DNA of 64,000 nucleotides from Collariella sp. IMI 366227 (lineage: Eukaryota > Ascomycota > Sordariomycetes > Sordariales > Chaetomiaceae). The position numbers were made by a program, and so were the translations under genes. The notes under the pieces were generated by a model. The model did no database searches. It was not told the DNA's origin and saw only the letters and a program-made list of their open reading frames with translations. The DNA is taken from NCBI GenBank assembly GCA_027946355.1, contig JAPEUS010000031.1, forward strand, positions 90,927 to 154,926, in the 5' to 3' direction. This document shows, one piece after another, positions 33,737 through 44,266 of this stretch (the stretch's first letter is position 1; each line of letters begins with the position of its first letter).

Positions 33737-34810
33737 TTAGTGGTACTCAGGCTTGACGTAGTCGGCCCAGGTCTTAGGCTCGACCCAGCCGTGGCCGTGG
33801 CCGTGGTCGTGGGCGTGGGGGTCCTCCTCGGGGCCGACATACTCCATCTTGTAGCAGCTGCCGCACTCGGGGCACCGCTCGATGGGACGCTCGCGGGTCA
33901 TCTGTGAGGGGAGTGAGTCAGCACAAAGCTGTTACGTCACAGCTGGGTGACTGGTTGGTTGGTGGTGGACTGACCGTCAGCCAAATGACGTTGTGGGAGT
34001 CGGCGGGCACGCCGGTGCAACCGGCGTACTGCTCTTCGCCGGCGGAGCGGACCATCACGGGGTTCTGCATGGTGCCTGTATCCCCATATCAGCTTCCCTG
34101 GATCCCCCGCCCAGAGGGGGATACTGGTGTGGGCTTACCCAGGCGGGAGGAGTCCAGCGGGCGCATGTCGAAGATATCGACACCCTCCATCTTGCCGAGG
34201 ATCTCGAGGCGCTCGAGACCAGTTGACTGCTCGACATCGGTGGGGACGGTGCCGGGCTGGGCACCGGGGCCGATGAGGTCGGCCTCAGTCTTGATCTCTG
34301 TTCGCGGGGGAGCAAGCGTCAGCCATCTGCTCCAGCTATCTGCTCCAGCCATCCATCGCATCAAGAGCCTCTCCAAATTTTCCTCCCATCCTTTAACACC
34401 CCCTTTCCATCGTTGTTTCGGTTTTCCAGCCCAATTGGCTGACGTCAGAAGCTCCTTCTTCCATGACGCAACCCCGGAACGCAATCCAAACAGAAAAGGC
34501 CATACCGCTCAGAGTCTTGATCTTAGGCTGATCGGGAACGGCATTGCCTGGGAATCGACAAAAAAATCGTCAGTCTTTGTTTCGGGTCGGCGGTCAATTG
34601 GTGTGTGTTGGCGTGGGCAACTCGAGATCGATGGTAGCTTGCTGCGACATTTTGGCAGAGCTTCGGCCCAGTGGGAATTTTCGGATGCTCCCCCCTCCTC
34701 CCCTCTCAAGACGACTTACGGCGCACGGCGGTGGTGGCGATGCTGCGACGGACAAGCGGGGAGACGGCGGCGCGGCGCGCGACGGCCACGGCGGAGCGTT
34801 GCAGAAACAT
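33737..34810 (-). CDS. COX4: Cytochrome c oxidase subunit Vb (yeast Cox4), mitochondrial
   Basis: Nuclear-encoded matrix-facing subunit of respiratory complex IV. Five short exons, 34810-34720, 34547-34506, 34297-34139, 34075-33975 and 33901-33737, join in phase to 185 residues. The first 30 residues are an Arg/Ala/Ser-rich presequence without acidic residues (FLQRSAVAVARRAAVSPLVRR). The core contains GLERLEILGKMEGVDIFDM and RSAGEEQYAGCTGVPADSHN. The zinc site includes CPECGSCYKMEYVG in the last exon with an upstream Cys in YAGCTG. A His/Gly run (HAHDHGHGHG) precedes the conserved Trp-rich end WVEPKTWADYVKPEYH. All splice sites are canonical or near so. The high intron density for so short a gene is usual for this gene in filamentous fungi. 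Confidence 0.95.
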
Positions 34811-35338
34811 GGTGGTCGTCGGCGTGGGTGGTGGTGGTGGTCAATTGGGCGGAGGGCGGCAGGCGGAGTGGTTGGAAGGGTGAAGCCGGTTTGCGGATTT
34901 GAGAAATGGGCTGATTTGTCCAGGCGGAACGCTGGAGCAGCCGAGCTTGAGGTGCTTGCTGTTTTGGGTTAGCGCACTATCATGTGATCGAGCACGTGCA
35001 TCCCTCACAGCCAACACAGACCGTGGATCAGAATTGGAGTCAAAATCTCTCGATCAATCATTGCTCAAACTGCACTCCCAGTTTTTATCTAACTTGCAAA
35101 GGTACCGGTATCATAAAAACATAAGTTGATTTAAATATTACACAAATACCAGGGCATCTCGAGCCGACAACTACCCTGGGCCCAGCGACTTCCCCCTACA
35201 CCTTCTATCCGTCTACAAATCTACAAATGCTGCCCTCTGCCTTCATGACCAACCGCCGATGCTGGAATATTACCCCAACCTTTGAATCTGAAATATCTCA
35301 CCCACCCATCCTTGTACAACCCTTACACTCCTAGACAC
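34811..35338. other. Intergenic
   Basis: Promoter side of the COX subunit gene, and 3' region of the thioesterase gene, which starts at 36646 and is transcribed leftward. AT-rich around 35095-35150. No feature supported. Confidence 0.4.
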
Positions 35339-36646
35339 CTACAACTTAGGGTTAACATACCCCCCCTCCTCATCCGCCGGCAACCCCTGAATCAACCCAT
35401 CCTGGTACTCCGTCGCCACATGCACACCCCTCGGACTCCAGATCTTACTCTCCACAATCCCCCTCCCCGCCGCACACCTCGGAAACCACGCCTCCTGCAC
35501 CCACCACCCATCCTCCTCCCGCATCACCGCCTCGCTCGCATTCACATGCATCACAAACGTATAGCTCAGACTCGCCGCCCTCGCAAGCGAGTGGCCAAAC
35601 CCGATATGGTTCCCCGCCATCAACAGTCCATTCCGATCAGCTAGGTACGCGTGCGCGACAACGTGCGCGTTGGCATCGAACCCGTCGGTGCCATCCGCCG
35701 GTAGGGGTTGCCGGAGTTTGTACAACAGCAGCTCGCGGCGCTCGTGGACCGGCCGCCCCTCGTTGTAAGCGCCCATGTCGACCTTGTGCATGATGGCGAT
35801 AGGGAAGCGGCCTGGTTGGTCGGCGCCGAAGACCTCGACCATGCCTGTGATGTCGACGGGCGGAGCGGGGGGCCAGGCGTCCGGCTCGCGGGTTGAGAGG
35901 ATGGAGGCAAAGCGCTCTTGGGGAGGGGCTTCTTGGGTCGAGACACCGACGCTGTCGGCCTCGGGGAGCTTGAGAGAGCAGATGGCCGTGAAGCATGGGG
36001 GAAAGGGAAGGGAGGCGTCCGCGGCGGGGAAGTTATCACCGTCTGGGTTGGTGCTCGGTTGGGAGGGCTGGTAAGCGGTTACCGAGAGGGTGCTGAATGT
36101 GCGAGAAGAGGTGAGGGGAGTGACATTATAGATGAAGGGCCGCGTGCGGTCACCAGGGCGGGTGAAGAAGCCGTGGATTGTCTGGGGGTGGTTAGCTTTG
36201 CGGTCAGGAAGGATGATGGGCGGCGAGGTGAGGTGGCAGAGGTGAGTTGCTTTTTACCGCAGCAACCTAACCCCATCGTAGGGATGTGCCTCAATATGAG
36301 ATGCAAGTAAGATGGCACATACGTGAAGATCGAACCTCTCATCCTCCTTCGCCCCCTTCTCATCCTCCATCTCCTTCCACGTCCGGGCCACAACCAACGC
36401 CGACTGGCCGTACACATGCCCGCCAAAAGCGGCCCGGTGCGTGCTCGGAATGCTTACTTCCCCCGAGTAGTCAGATCCCGGCAGATATGCCGCCCTTGTC
36501 CCCATGAACCGCCGGGACTCGCCCTGAGACGGCAGCCTGGCCACATCCATGGCCTCCTGGAAGGGAAGGGCGGCAGGTTCATCGTCGGCAGCCATGTTGT
36601 TGGTCTCTGGGGTTTCGCGAGTTGGCGGAACGGCCTGACGACTCAT
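35339..36646 (-). CDS. Acyl-CoA thioesterase, TesB type (double hotdog)
   Basis: Hydrolyses fatty acyl-CoA to free acid and CoA. Exons 36646-36323 and 36181-35339 join in phase (DLH|TIHG) to 388 residues. The N-terminal hotdog shows HRAAFGGHVYGQSALVVA and, across the junction, IHGFFTRPGDRTRPFIYNV. The C-terminal hotdog shows HAYLADRNGLL, where the Asp matches the family's catalytic position, HIGFGHSLARAASLSY, and WWVQEAWFPRCAAGRGIVESKIWSPRG with TEYQDGLI near the end. The last three residues are PKL, close to the peroxisomal PTS1 consensus (S/A/C)(K/R/H)(L/M), so peroxisomal beta-oxidation is plausible but unproven. An extension upstream of 36646 has no ATG in frame. Coding sequence intact. 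Confidence 0.9.
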
Positions 36647-39600
36647 CTTATCAAGTTGGTTGGTGATAAGAATAAGTGAAACTTGCAGCTCACCGTAGGC
36701 GGCGTCGACTGGAGAGGTGAGAACGCTCAAGATAGCCGATTAAACTTGTCAAGATAAAAACGAGAAAAGCCCGTTAAGAAGGCACACCTGCTATCGATCT
36801 GGATCACTTCATCCGGCCGAGGTGAGGACGGCCGTCATGTCTTGGGAGTTGTTGCGGTTGACCCGGCCGGGGCCCACTTCGGTAACCCGGGTGTGACCCG
36901 GGGGTGCACTGTGCCGAGGCATCATTCACGTGACGGAGCACCTCCTCTTTCCTTCCTGACTACACTCTTTTTTCTGTCTCCTTTTTTGTCTCTTTCTTTT
37001 TCTCCTCCTTATTTTCCTCCAATTCTTCTCTGTTCTCCTTCTTGCAGCTTGCCTCGTATCCAAACACCCTTCAGGGATTTGAGTTCAGTCGCTTACCAGA
37101 CGTCTTGGGAGCCTTTTTGTCTCTACAACCTTTGACGCAAGATGTCTCAAACTCCAGACATCAATGCTGCCCTCCTCGCACGCGAAGTGGGTTGTTCTGA
37201 GGTTGCTCGAGGGAGTCGAGGTTTTTGAGACTTGAAGAGAATGGACCGCGACCTCGCGTTTTGATGCACCATCTTTCGTTCAAGACTGGACAGCTAGACG
37301 GAATGAACTGGGTGACCCCCACCGAATGCTCGAGGATCTGCCCTCGGACCGAACCCAGCCGGCTGTGGTCGCGCTCTGGGGCAACAAGCGGGGTTTCCGT
37401 CCCGCTCAAATTGCAATGTCACACAGCGACGAACGCCGAGAGGCGGCACGAGAGTCGGCTCTCCTGCGAGGTAACAGCGGTGAAAAAGGATGAACGATCT
37501 CAGCTCCTGTCCGACAATGTTCGGATGGATCATAAAGTGCCGCAATTTGAAGCCAAAGACAAGCTCGCCGAGCCCTCCTTCATTTGATGGTTGTCTAGTC
37601 TGGGAAGCTGTCTGACCTGGCGCTGTGCCGCGTGACCATGGACGTCTGCAGGGCCAAATCAGAAGTCGACGAAGTGTTCAATGGACCACTAAAAACGAAA
37701 TGAAGGCAGGGCGCATGGCTCGTTTTGGAGACCGAAGCGACCTGAGGCCTCAGAAGATGGCAATTGATGATTTGCGGTCCTTGTTTCCGCTCTTGGTGAT
37801 GTTTCCCGCTCGCTTGGGATTGTGAGAGTTTGCGAAGCCACAGCTGAAGGAGACAAAATGAAGAAATACAGCCTGCACTTGCCCTCGAAGATGGCTGATA
37901 TTGAGGTGGCCCGAGCTTTATGGCAGTTCAGCTCCGCGGAGCTCAGGTTGAGGCTGCTGGGATTTCTGTGGGGCGTGTGCCGTCCCAGGTTTCTTCCCCG
38001 CAAACCACAACGGGGGGAGTCTGTGCTTTCTGGTTGTGAGTGTCTTCCACAATATCCAGCCACGAAGAGCAGGCAGTGACCACGTTGTTTTGCCACGTTG
38101 GCAAGGATTCAAGCAGAAAACCGCTCTCACAAGCCACAGTTCGAGGGGTTTTTGTTGGGAATTGAAGGAGCAAGGCGCTGGCAATGTGACAATTTGGGGT
38201 TCGTGCATTGACCACACAGCTTTTAGTGCCGTTTGTGGGGCGCACAAGCGAGCAAGGGACCCTCGACAGGGATACGGCCTCTTGCCTTGCCAGAAGCGCA
38301 CCACCAGAGATGCACACGAGACTTTTCCATCAGAGAAAAAAAAGCAACAAATTTCTTGGCTCGTTACAACACGAAAACCGGCAGCTTGCTGTTGCGGTTT
38401 TGGCATCCAGCCAGGCGTCGGTGGGCCTCCTGACCAGCACCCCTCGTTTTATTTCCCTTCACTGCTGGTTGTCCAGGGTCGTCGTCTTGGTCGCTGTGTC
38501 AGGAGACAGTCGCAGCCTGTGTCCACTCTCATCGGCGCCGTCGCCCTCAAACAGTTGGACTGCCGAACTCGACCATTCGAGAACGTGGACCATCCGCTGA
38601 GGCTCATGCCGTACGACACCCACTGCCGCCGTCTCCGATCCTCGCTCCCGACCCTCTGTGTCACCCGATGACCGCCTTCTGCTGGACTTCTCCGTCATCC
38701 TTCGACCCTCTGCCCAACATGAACAGCCTCTGAGAATCCGGCCTCTCCCCCTTCCCCTCAGCGCTCGGGCGCCACCAATCCCTCCCCAGCCAGTGAGCGG
38801 CAGTCCTCGCTCCCAACCCCAGGACCATCCCACCTCCACCCCCAGAAATTCCTGTATTGGGACAGCGTGCCATGCAACCTCGCCTCTGACTGGGGCGACC
38901 CTGGCCATCGCCGGTCGTTAGCGTGCTGCGAGTGGCCCTGACGGACTGCTCTCCCCAGCTTTCCGCGCCGTGAAACGAGATCGCCGACCTCTCCACCTGA
39001 CACCGACCGGCTGGGTCCCAATGTCCCAATAAATACGGCCTGGCCTGGAGCACGCGCCTGTTTCCTCATCCCGCTTTGTCTGCTCCCTCTCCTCCACGTT
39101 CCCACACTCCCGGCTGCTTGGAACCCCCGCGCCTCTGCTGATCTGAATACGGGGGTCAGAAACCCTCATCATCTTCCGGCCCGAACCTCGTCACCCAACG
39201 TGTTCCAGTGAGGCACGACACACCACTGGCTACCTGTCACAGCCCGCCTAGACTCGGCTTCGCACGCTTAGTCTTCACTGCTCTGGTCAACCCCTCTTCT
39301 GCTTGATCCCCTCTTTGGACTCTTCTCGCTTCAACAACCCTCGCCGTCCTCCTCCAACCTAGTGAACATGTCTTGCTAGCACCGAAAGTTGTCACCAGCA
39401 ACACGAGGGCTCTGGTCGGTGCCGCTTTTCGTCTGGGAATGAAATGGCCGACATGGGGCTCCAGGTCGAGCCCATCAGCCAGACTTTGACATTAGAGCAG
39501 CACGGCCCGTGGCACTTCCGGGATGTCCAGTACCAATCAGGGCCGTGTGCCGAGCTTGAAGCAGCGTTACTACAGACAGCCGCAATCACCGGCTTGGAGG

Positions 39601-39866
39601 ATACGCTTCGTGAGCTATCAAAAGCAACTAGGACAGACTGCCGCAGCCCAACCCCGGACGTGGCCACCGTGAGGCCTTTGAGGCACCAGCCTTGGGATGA
39701 GGTTAGGGCAGACTCACCACTGCCGTCCCGTTCCCCCGCACCGGTTAGCAAAGCCGCGTCTTTTTTTCCCGTCAACGCCGGATCAATGGCCGTCTTTTAC
39801 CCAGGTCGTCCCCTCCGGCAAACAAGTGGTGACATTCCCTCTACGAGACCTCTCTGTTCCCAGACC
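36647..39866. other. Long intergenic region with promoter elements
   Basis: Near its left end is a repeated ACCCGGG motif spaced by TGTG (36885-36902) and a CACGTG box (36927-36932), followed by about 150 bp of pyrimidine-rich sequence typical of a fungal 5' UTR. A candidate first exon lies at 37142. From about 37200 to 39440 no coding character is evident. 39444-39866 has an open frame of doubtful status and is probably leader of the gene at 39867. Confidence 0.4.
37142..37186 (+). CDS. Candidate first exon of an unrecognised gene
   Basis: An ATG after a pyrimidine-rich leader starts the peptide SQTPDINAALLARE, followed directly by a GTGGGT donor-like site. No convincing downstream exon was found, so the gene cannot be completed. 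It may be an upstream exon of the gene at 39867, whose apparent start also codes SQTP, or a chance frame. Confidence 0.2.
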
Positions 39867-40813
39867 ATGTCTCAAACGCCGGCGTCCTGACACTGACGTC
39901 GACGGACACAACACGGCATATCTTGAGTGCAAGAAGCGGCGGCTCCTGCGACATCTCATTACCTCCCGCCTCTCACAGCCTTTCTCTCTGCCCGCCACGC
40001 ACATTCTCAACCGCGAGGGTATCGCGACAGGCGACAAACGCTTCCTTAAGCTCGCCACCATCATGGCTTCCCGGCGGCTCGCCAGCACAGCAACGGCAGC
40101 TTCGCAACCGTCCCCGCCTCAACAACCCAACCCGTCTACCTGGCTCCGCCGTGCAGCAGTGCTCAACAGCCTGCGCCACCGCGTATACGCTGAAGCCGCC
40201 GAGCGCGCTACGATCCCCGTCGTCGACCTCGCCGCCAAGGCGGCCGTCTTCCAGCAGCAGCAAGGTCACGGCACCACTACCTTCATATCCGCCCGCCCCA
40301 GAATCCACCACTAACCGCCCCCGCCACCTCTCCCTCCAAGGCCCAGCACAAACCCCGGACCTCCACCGCTCCACACCCATCACCAACACGCATCCATCCC
40401 CCAGCACCTCCACCCGCAGTCCCTCACCGACAACCTGCCTCCGCATCCCCTCACCCACTCTCCGCCCCCTCCGCTCTCCCGAACTCCGCGTCACCCGCCC
40501 CTTGTCCCACTCGAAGACATCGAAGACCTTCTGACCACACACTCCTCCTCCTTCTCATCATCCGATTACTACAACAACGACGAAGGAGTCGCCTTCCCAC
40601 GTCAGAGCATGAGAGCAGGTACATGTGCGATGATGACGATGATGACGATGGGGATGGCAGTGATGGGGATGGTGAGGGTCGGGGATGGTATATGCGGATT
40701 TTAGTGTTATTTTTGGTGGTGGTGGTGGGAGTAATGATGGGGAGGAGGATGAAGATGGGGAGGGAGGGGGTATTGGTGTAATGCGGGGAGGGTGGGGTTG
40801 GAGAGGAGTATGA
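39867..40813 (+). pseudogene. Conserved-looking fungal protein, several frame breaks
   Basis: Fragments in three frames read as one protein. Near the start, RRRPDTDVDGHNTAYLECKKRRL and then HLITSRLSQPFSLPATHILNRE is a compact basic motif of a type seen in uncharacterised ascomycete proteins. LLRRAAVLNSLRHR-type helix sequence follows (WLRRAAVLNSLRHRVY), then VTRPL and VPLEDIEDLLTTHSSSF in another frame, then an Asp-rich run, and finally YADFSVIFGGGGG with an acidic tail ending at TGA 40811-40813. As written the longest continuous frame stops at 40314. The start is unsure: the ATG at 39867 needs one base removed to enter the main frame. Function unknown. Confidence 0.45.
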
Positions 40814-41888
40814 GTTGATGGATGATTTGGATGGGATTCCGTGGGGGGGAAGGTGTTGATTTGAGGAAGAAGGGGAGGTGTGATGTGAGAGGTTGGGCAA
40901 AAGATAGAGAGAGGTGAGAAAAGGAGAGAAAAGGTGAGATATGACAGAGTAAGTGTGGTCTCATGGGATCACGTGGCCACGATGTGCAGGGGAAGATTAC
41001 ATTTTGCGAGGGGGAATTCTGATTTTGGAGGAGAAACTCTGCGCTTTTGTTTGTATTTGTCTTATAGGTACTGTCACTTTTGTTTCTTTTTTTTTCTATT
41101 ACGCGTCTTTCTTTTTCAAGGCGGGGGACTGGGCGCGATCTGCATCGTCGGGCTCTCTGTTTTCGATATCTGGTCATAGGGGCGGCATCACTGCCGGCAG
41201 GTCTCGGGATGGGGGCAGGCTGATTTTTCAAGCAAGCGTAGCGTTGGGTCGGGAGGCTTTTTGTTTTCTGTTCATTGCATGGCGAGATCATGATCTCGGA
41301 CACAGCTGCCTTTGAGGGCACGGCTGGAGAAAAGATGGGGAGGGCATCGGGAGAGCATTGCATGTTTGAGAGTGAGATCAGGGTTGAAGCATAGCGGCGA
41401 GTGAGATACCAAAACTGGCGTTGTTGACACTGACCATGTTGAATTCTTGTCTTTCGGTCTTGGCGAGACCCGTGGATGTTCGTGGAAGACACCGGCAGCG
41501 AGGCCGGAGGTCGCTCGGCGCCGGCCGATGGGGATCGGAGCAAGTGGAGCCAAATGCTCAACACATCAATCAACTCTCTCAGATGTCTTGACATGGCAAT
41601 ACGATGCTTCGAGGAGGGTTGTATTTGAGACATGAGAAACACTTCAGCCTTGTTGTGTCCCATCTTGGCTGTCGTTCGTCTGGTCTTTGTACTTCTTCCC
41701 TGGCACCCAGGGGTTCAGGGGTCGTCGACGTCACTTGGGAGCCGCGGCGGGGCATGCATGCACCCCACATCACGGCATCCCCATGCCAGCTTTATCTCTC
41801 CAGGGGTCCAGATAAGAGACCATGGCGTTCCTGATCTCCTCTTTCTCTCTTCATCTTTGACTTCAAGAGCTGCCCTTCAACCCTCCCG
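40814..41888. other. Intergenic
   Basis: No supported gene. The stretch before 41889 is C/T-rich and probably the leader of the OHCU decarboxylase gene. Confidence 0.4.
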
Positions 41889-42588
41889 ATGACCTCACCC
41901 TTTGCCAGACCAACCCCTCCAGCAACCAACATGGCCACCCTCAACCCAACCGCCCCCTTCCTCCCGCCATCGCCTCCTCCCGACCCTCTCCGACACCGCC
42001 CTAACCTCCACCCTCGACCTGCTCTTTGAGCCCTCCTCCGACTTGCACACCCTCGCCCTCCCCACAATCCGCACCCTCTCCTTCACCTCCTACGACGACC
42101 TCATCTCCACCCTGCGCACCCAGCTCCTCGACATCGCCGCCGCGGTAGGCGACGACGCCGACGGAAAACAGAAGCTGCACGCCATCTTGGGCAGCCACCC
42201 GCGCCTGGGCGAGAAGAAGAAGGAGGTGTTGAGCGGGTTTAGCGCCGAGGAGCAGAGGCATCTCAGGGAGGAGGGGGAGGAGCTGAAGAGGTTGAACGGG
42301 GAGTATGAGGAGAGGTTTCCGGGTTTGAGGTATGTGGTGTGGGTGAATGGAAGGGGAGGGACGAGGTGATGGCGGATATGAAGAGGAGGATTGCGAGGGG
42401 GATGAGAGGGAGGAGGAGAGGGAGGGGATTCGGGTAAGTTTCAACTTTTCTTCCGGGGTTGGGGAAAGGGATGAGGGGCTAATGCGAGGTGTTGACAGGC
42501 AATGTGCGATATTGCGGCGGATCGCGCGAGAAAATTGCTGCAGAAGGCAGCGGAGGAGGCCGCTGAGGCGACGGCTGGAAACAGCTGA
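41889..42588 (+). pseudogene. OHCU decarboxylase (UraD-type), frame broken about three times
   Basis: The family converts 2-oxo-4-hydroxy-4-carboxy-5-ureidoimidazoline to S-allantoin in purine breakdown. The core is clear: DTALTSTLDLLFEPSSDL, FTSYDDLISTLRTQLLDIA, the catalytic-site motif SHPRLG, then FSAEEQRHLREEGEELKRLNGEYEERFPGLRYVVWVNGR. The 3' part continues as RDEVMADMKRRIARG in a second frame, DEREEEREGIR in a third, then a GTAAGT...CAG intron and a last exon starting AMCDIAADRARKLLQKAAEEA, ending TGA 42586-42588. The 5' end (ATG 41889, reading ATNMATLNPTAPFLP) also needs one added base to reach the core. All three changes fit a missing C or G in a short run. If real, the gene is dead; the protein read literally ends at 42369. 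Confidence 0.72.
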
Positions 42589-44266
42589 AGGAAGACGGAA
42601 TGTATGGAGATTTGCAGATCCAAGAGATAGCTCAAGGCGGCTTTGAGTTCAGCGGCTTCGTGTTAAGGAAGCTCTCATTTTTATGAAGCCCTGTTCTGGC
42701 TTCTTCCCGTTTTCAATGCAGGTCAGATCCCCCTCTTGTTCCGCCCCTGCCTTGCAAGCAAAGGACAGAGCTGACGCTCTTTTCAGGGAAGCACAATTAG
42801 TTTAACGCAAAACCCAGGTCGAATGTCTATTCAAGTGACCCGGTTTGTGTCTCTTTCATCTTCATCGCGCATGTTGCTATTGTTATTAAGAAACCTTAAT
42901 ACACACACAATCCCAATAATAGTCAAACTTTTGGAACACTAACTGTCAAACCCTGACTCGAAAGAAAATGAGGCCGACGCGGCGGCTGGATACTTGCAGG
43001 CCAACATCAAACACTGGGTGATGAAAGTTTCTGGCCCGAAGTTGACGCCGCGTTGTGTCGACTGCCAACAACACGGCCCAGTCAAATCAATCTCAACAAC
43101 ACAGCGGGTCTCAGAGGAGCTAGTGCTGCGGACGGACTCTTAGGGATTCCCGCACCAAGGCTGAGCCGGGTCACAAGAGGCAACCGAGGAGAGGGCCTCT
43201 ACAGTTGGCAAGCATCTGCTTGGCACTTCACGTTGCCCACGCCACGCAAACCCAGGGCAAGACGACTAACTTCAAGTGCCAGGTGCGACAAGCCCTAAAG
43301 TACTCCATAGGCTTACTTGACGGACCGACTCCCAAGCTGGCCCACCACTGGCATTAGTGGGAATATCAAAACTGGCTTGAAATTACTGTCTTGGGGCAGG
43401 CCTAGAGATTGTATGCACAGTCCACTCAATACCTCGTGTCTTTGGACGCAATGACAGCGTTGTTCTTCCAGTGTAACATTCTCAACCCGTTGAGTCTAAT
43501 GAGACGGGAGAAGTTGGGAGCTTGACGCCCGGAATACGGCAACAAGGTGAGCTACGGACACGCGGAATAACTTGTCGGGCCTGATATTCATATTCTCAAC
43601 TTCCCATAGTCCCATGCATGTACTCGATTCTCATTGCATCGAAGAGTAGTGGCATATGGGTTGGCGAGGACGGAGTCACTTACCACCAATCCTGCTTCTG
43701 AGGATCCCGCATCTTGTGTACATCTAATCCCTTCAATACTGTGTACCCCGTACGAAGTGCTGTTCAACCATCACGGATCCGAGCAAACGACAACGTACGA
43801 GTTCCGCAGTTTTGCTGACCGGCCACAGACGGCGGCTTGAGACCCCTGATTGCTTCTGCATGCAGCTCTTCGGCCTCACCTCGATTGGACATGATTCAAT
43901 CCTTTCACCTTCCCGTCAGCCACGATGCCAATCTCCTGCCCGTGAAGGTCTCCAGGCGGCATTGCCAAGAGCTGAGGTGCCCTCTAAGCCCAATAAGCAC
44001 CTAGCGTCTGCGACGTCGATCTCACCCAGCCCTGTCCGCTAAGCGCAGCCCCTCAGCCACCTGAGGGATTGAGGGTGCCAGCAAATGGCGGTTGGCGCTG
44101 AGTTTGGTGCTGACTGCATGCAGAAGAGTATTAAAGAAGCCTACTCGGAGTCCCGACAATGGGTTTAAAGATCTTGCTCTTCCCAGGCCCGGGTTCCAAA
44201 CTCCACGACCGGTCGAACATCCGGACAAAAAACTTCTTGAACCAGCCATTTCTTATTTTGACAGCC
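42589..44266. other. Intergenic, AT-rich in parts
   Basis: Locally AT-rich near 42830-42960. No coding frame, tRNA or repeat supported. Confidence 0.4.
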
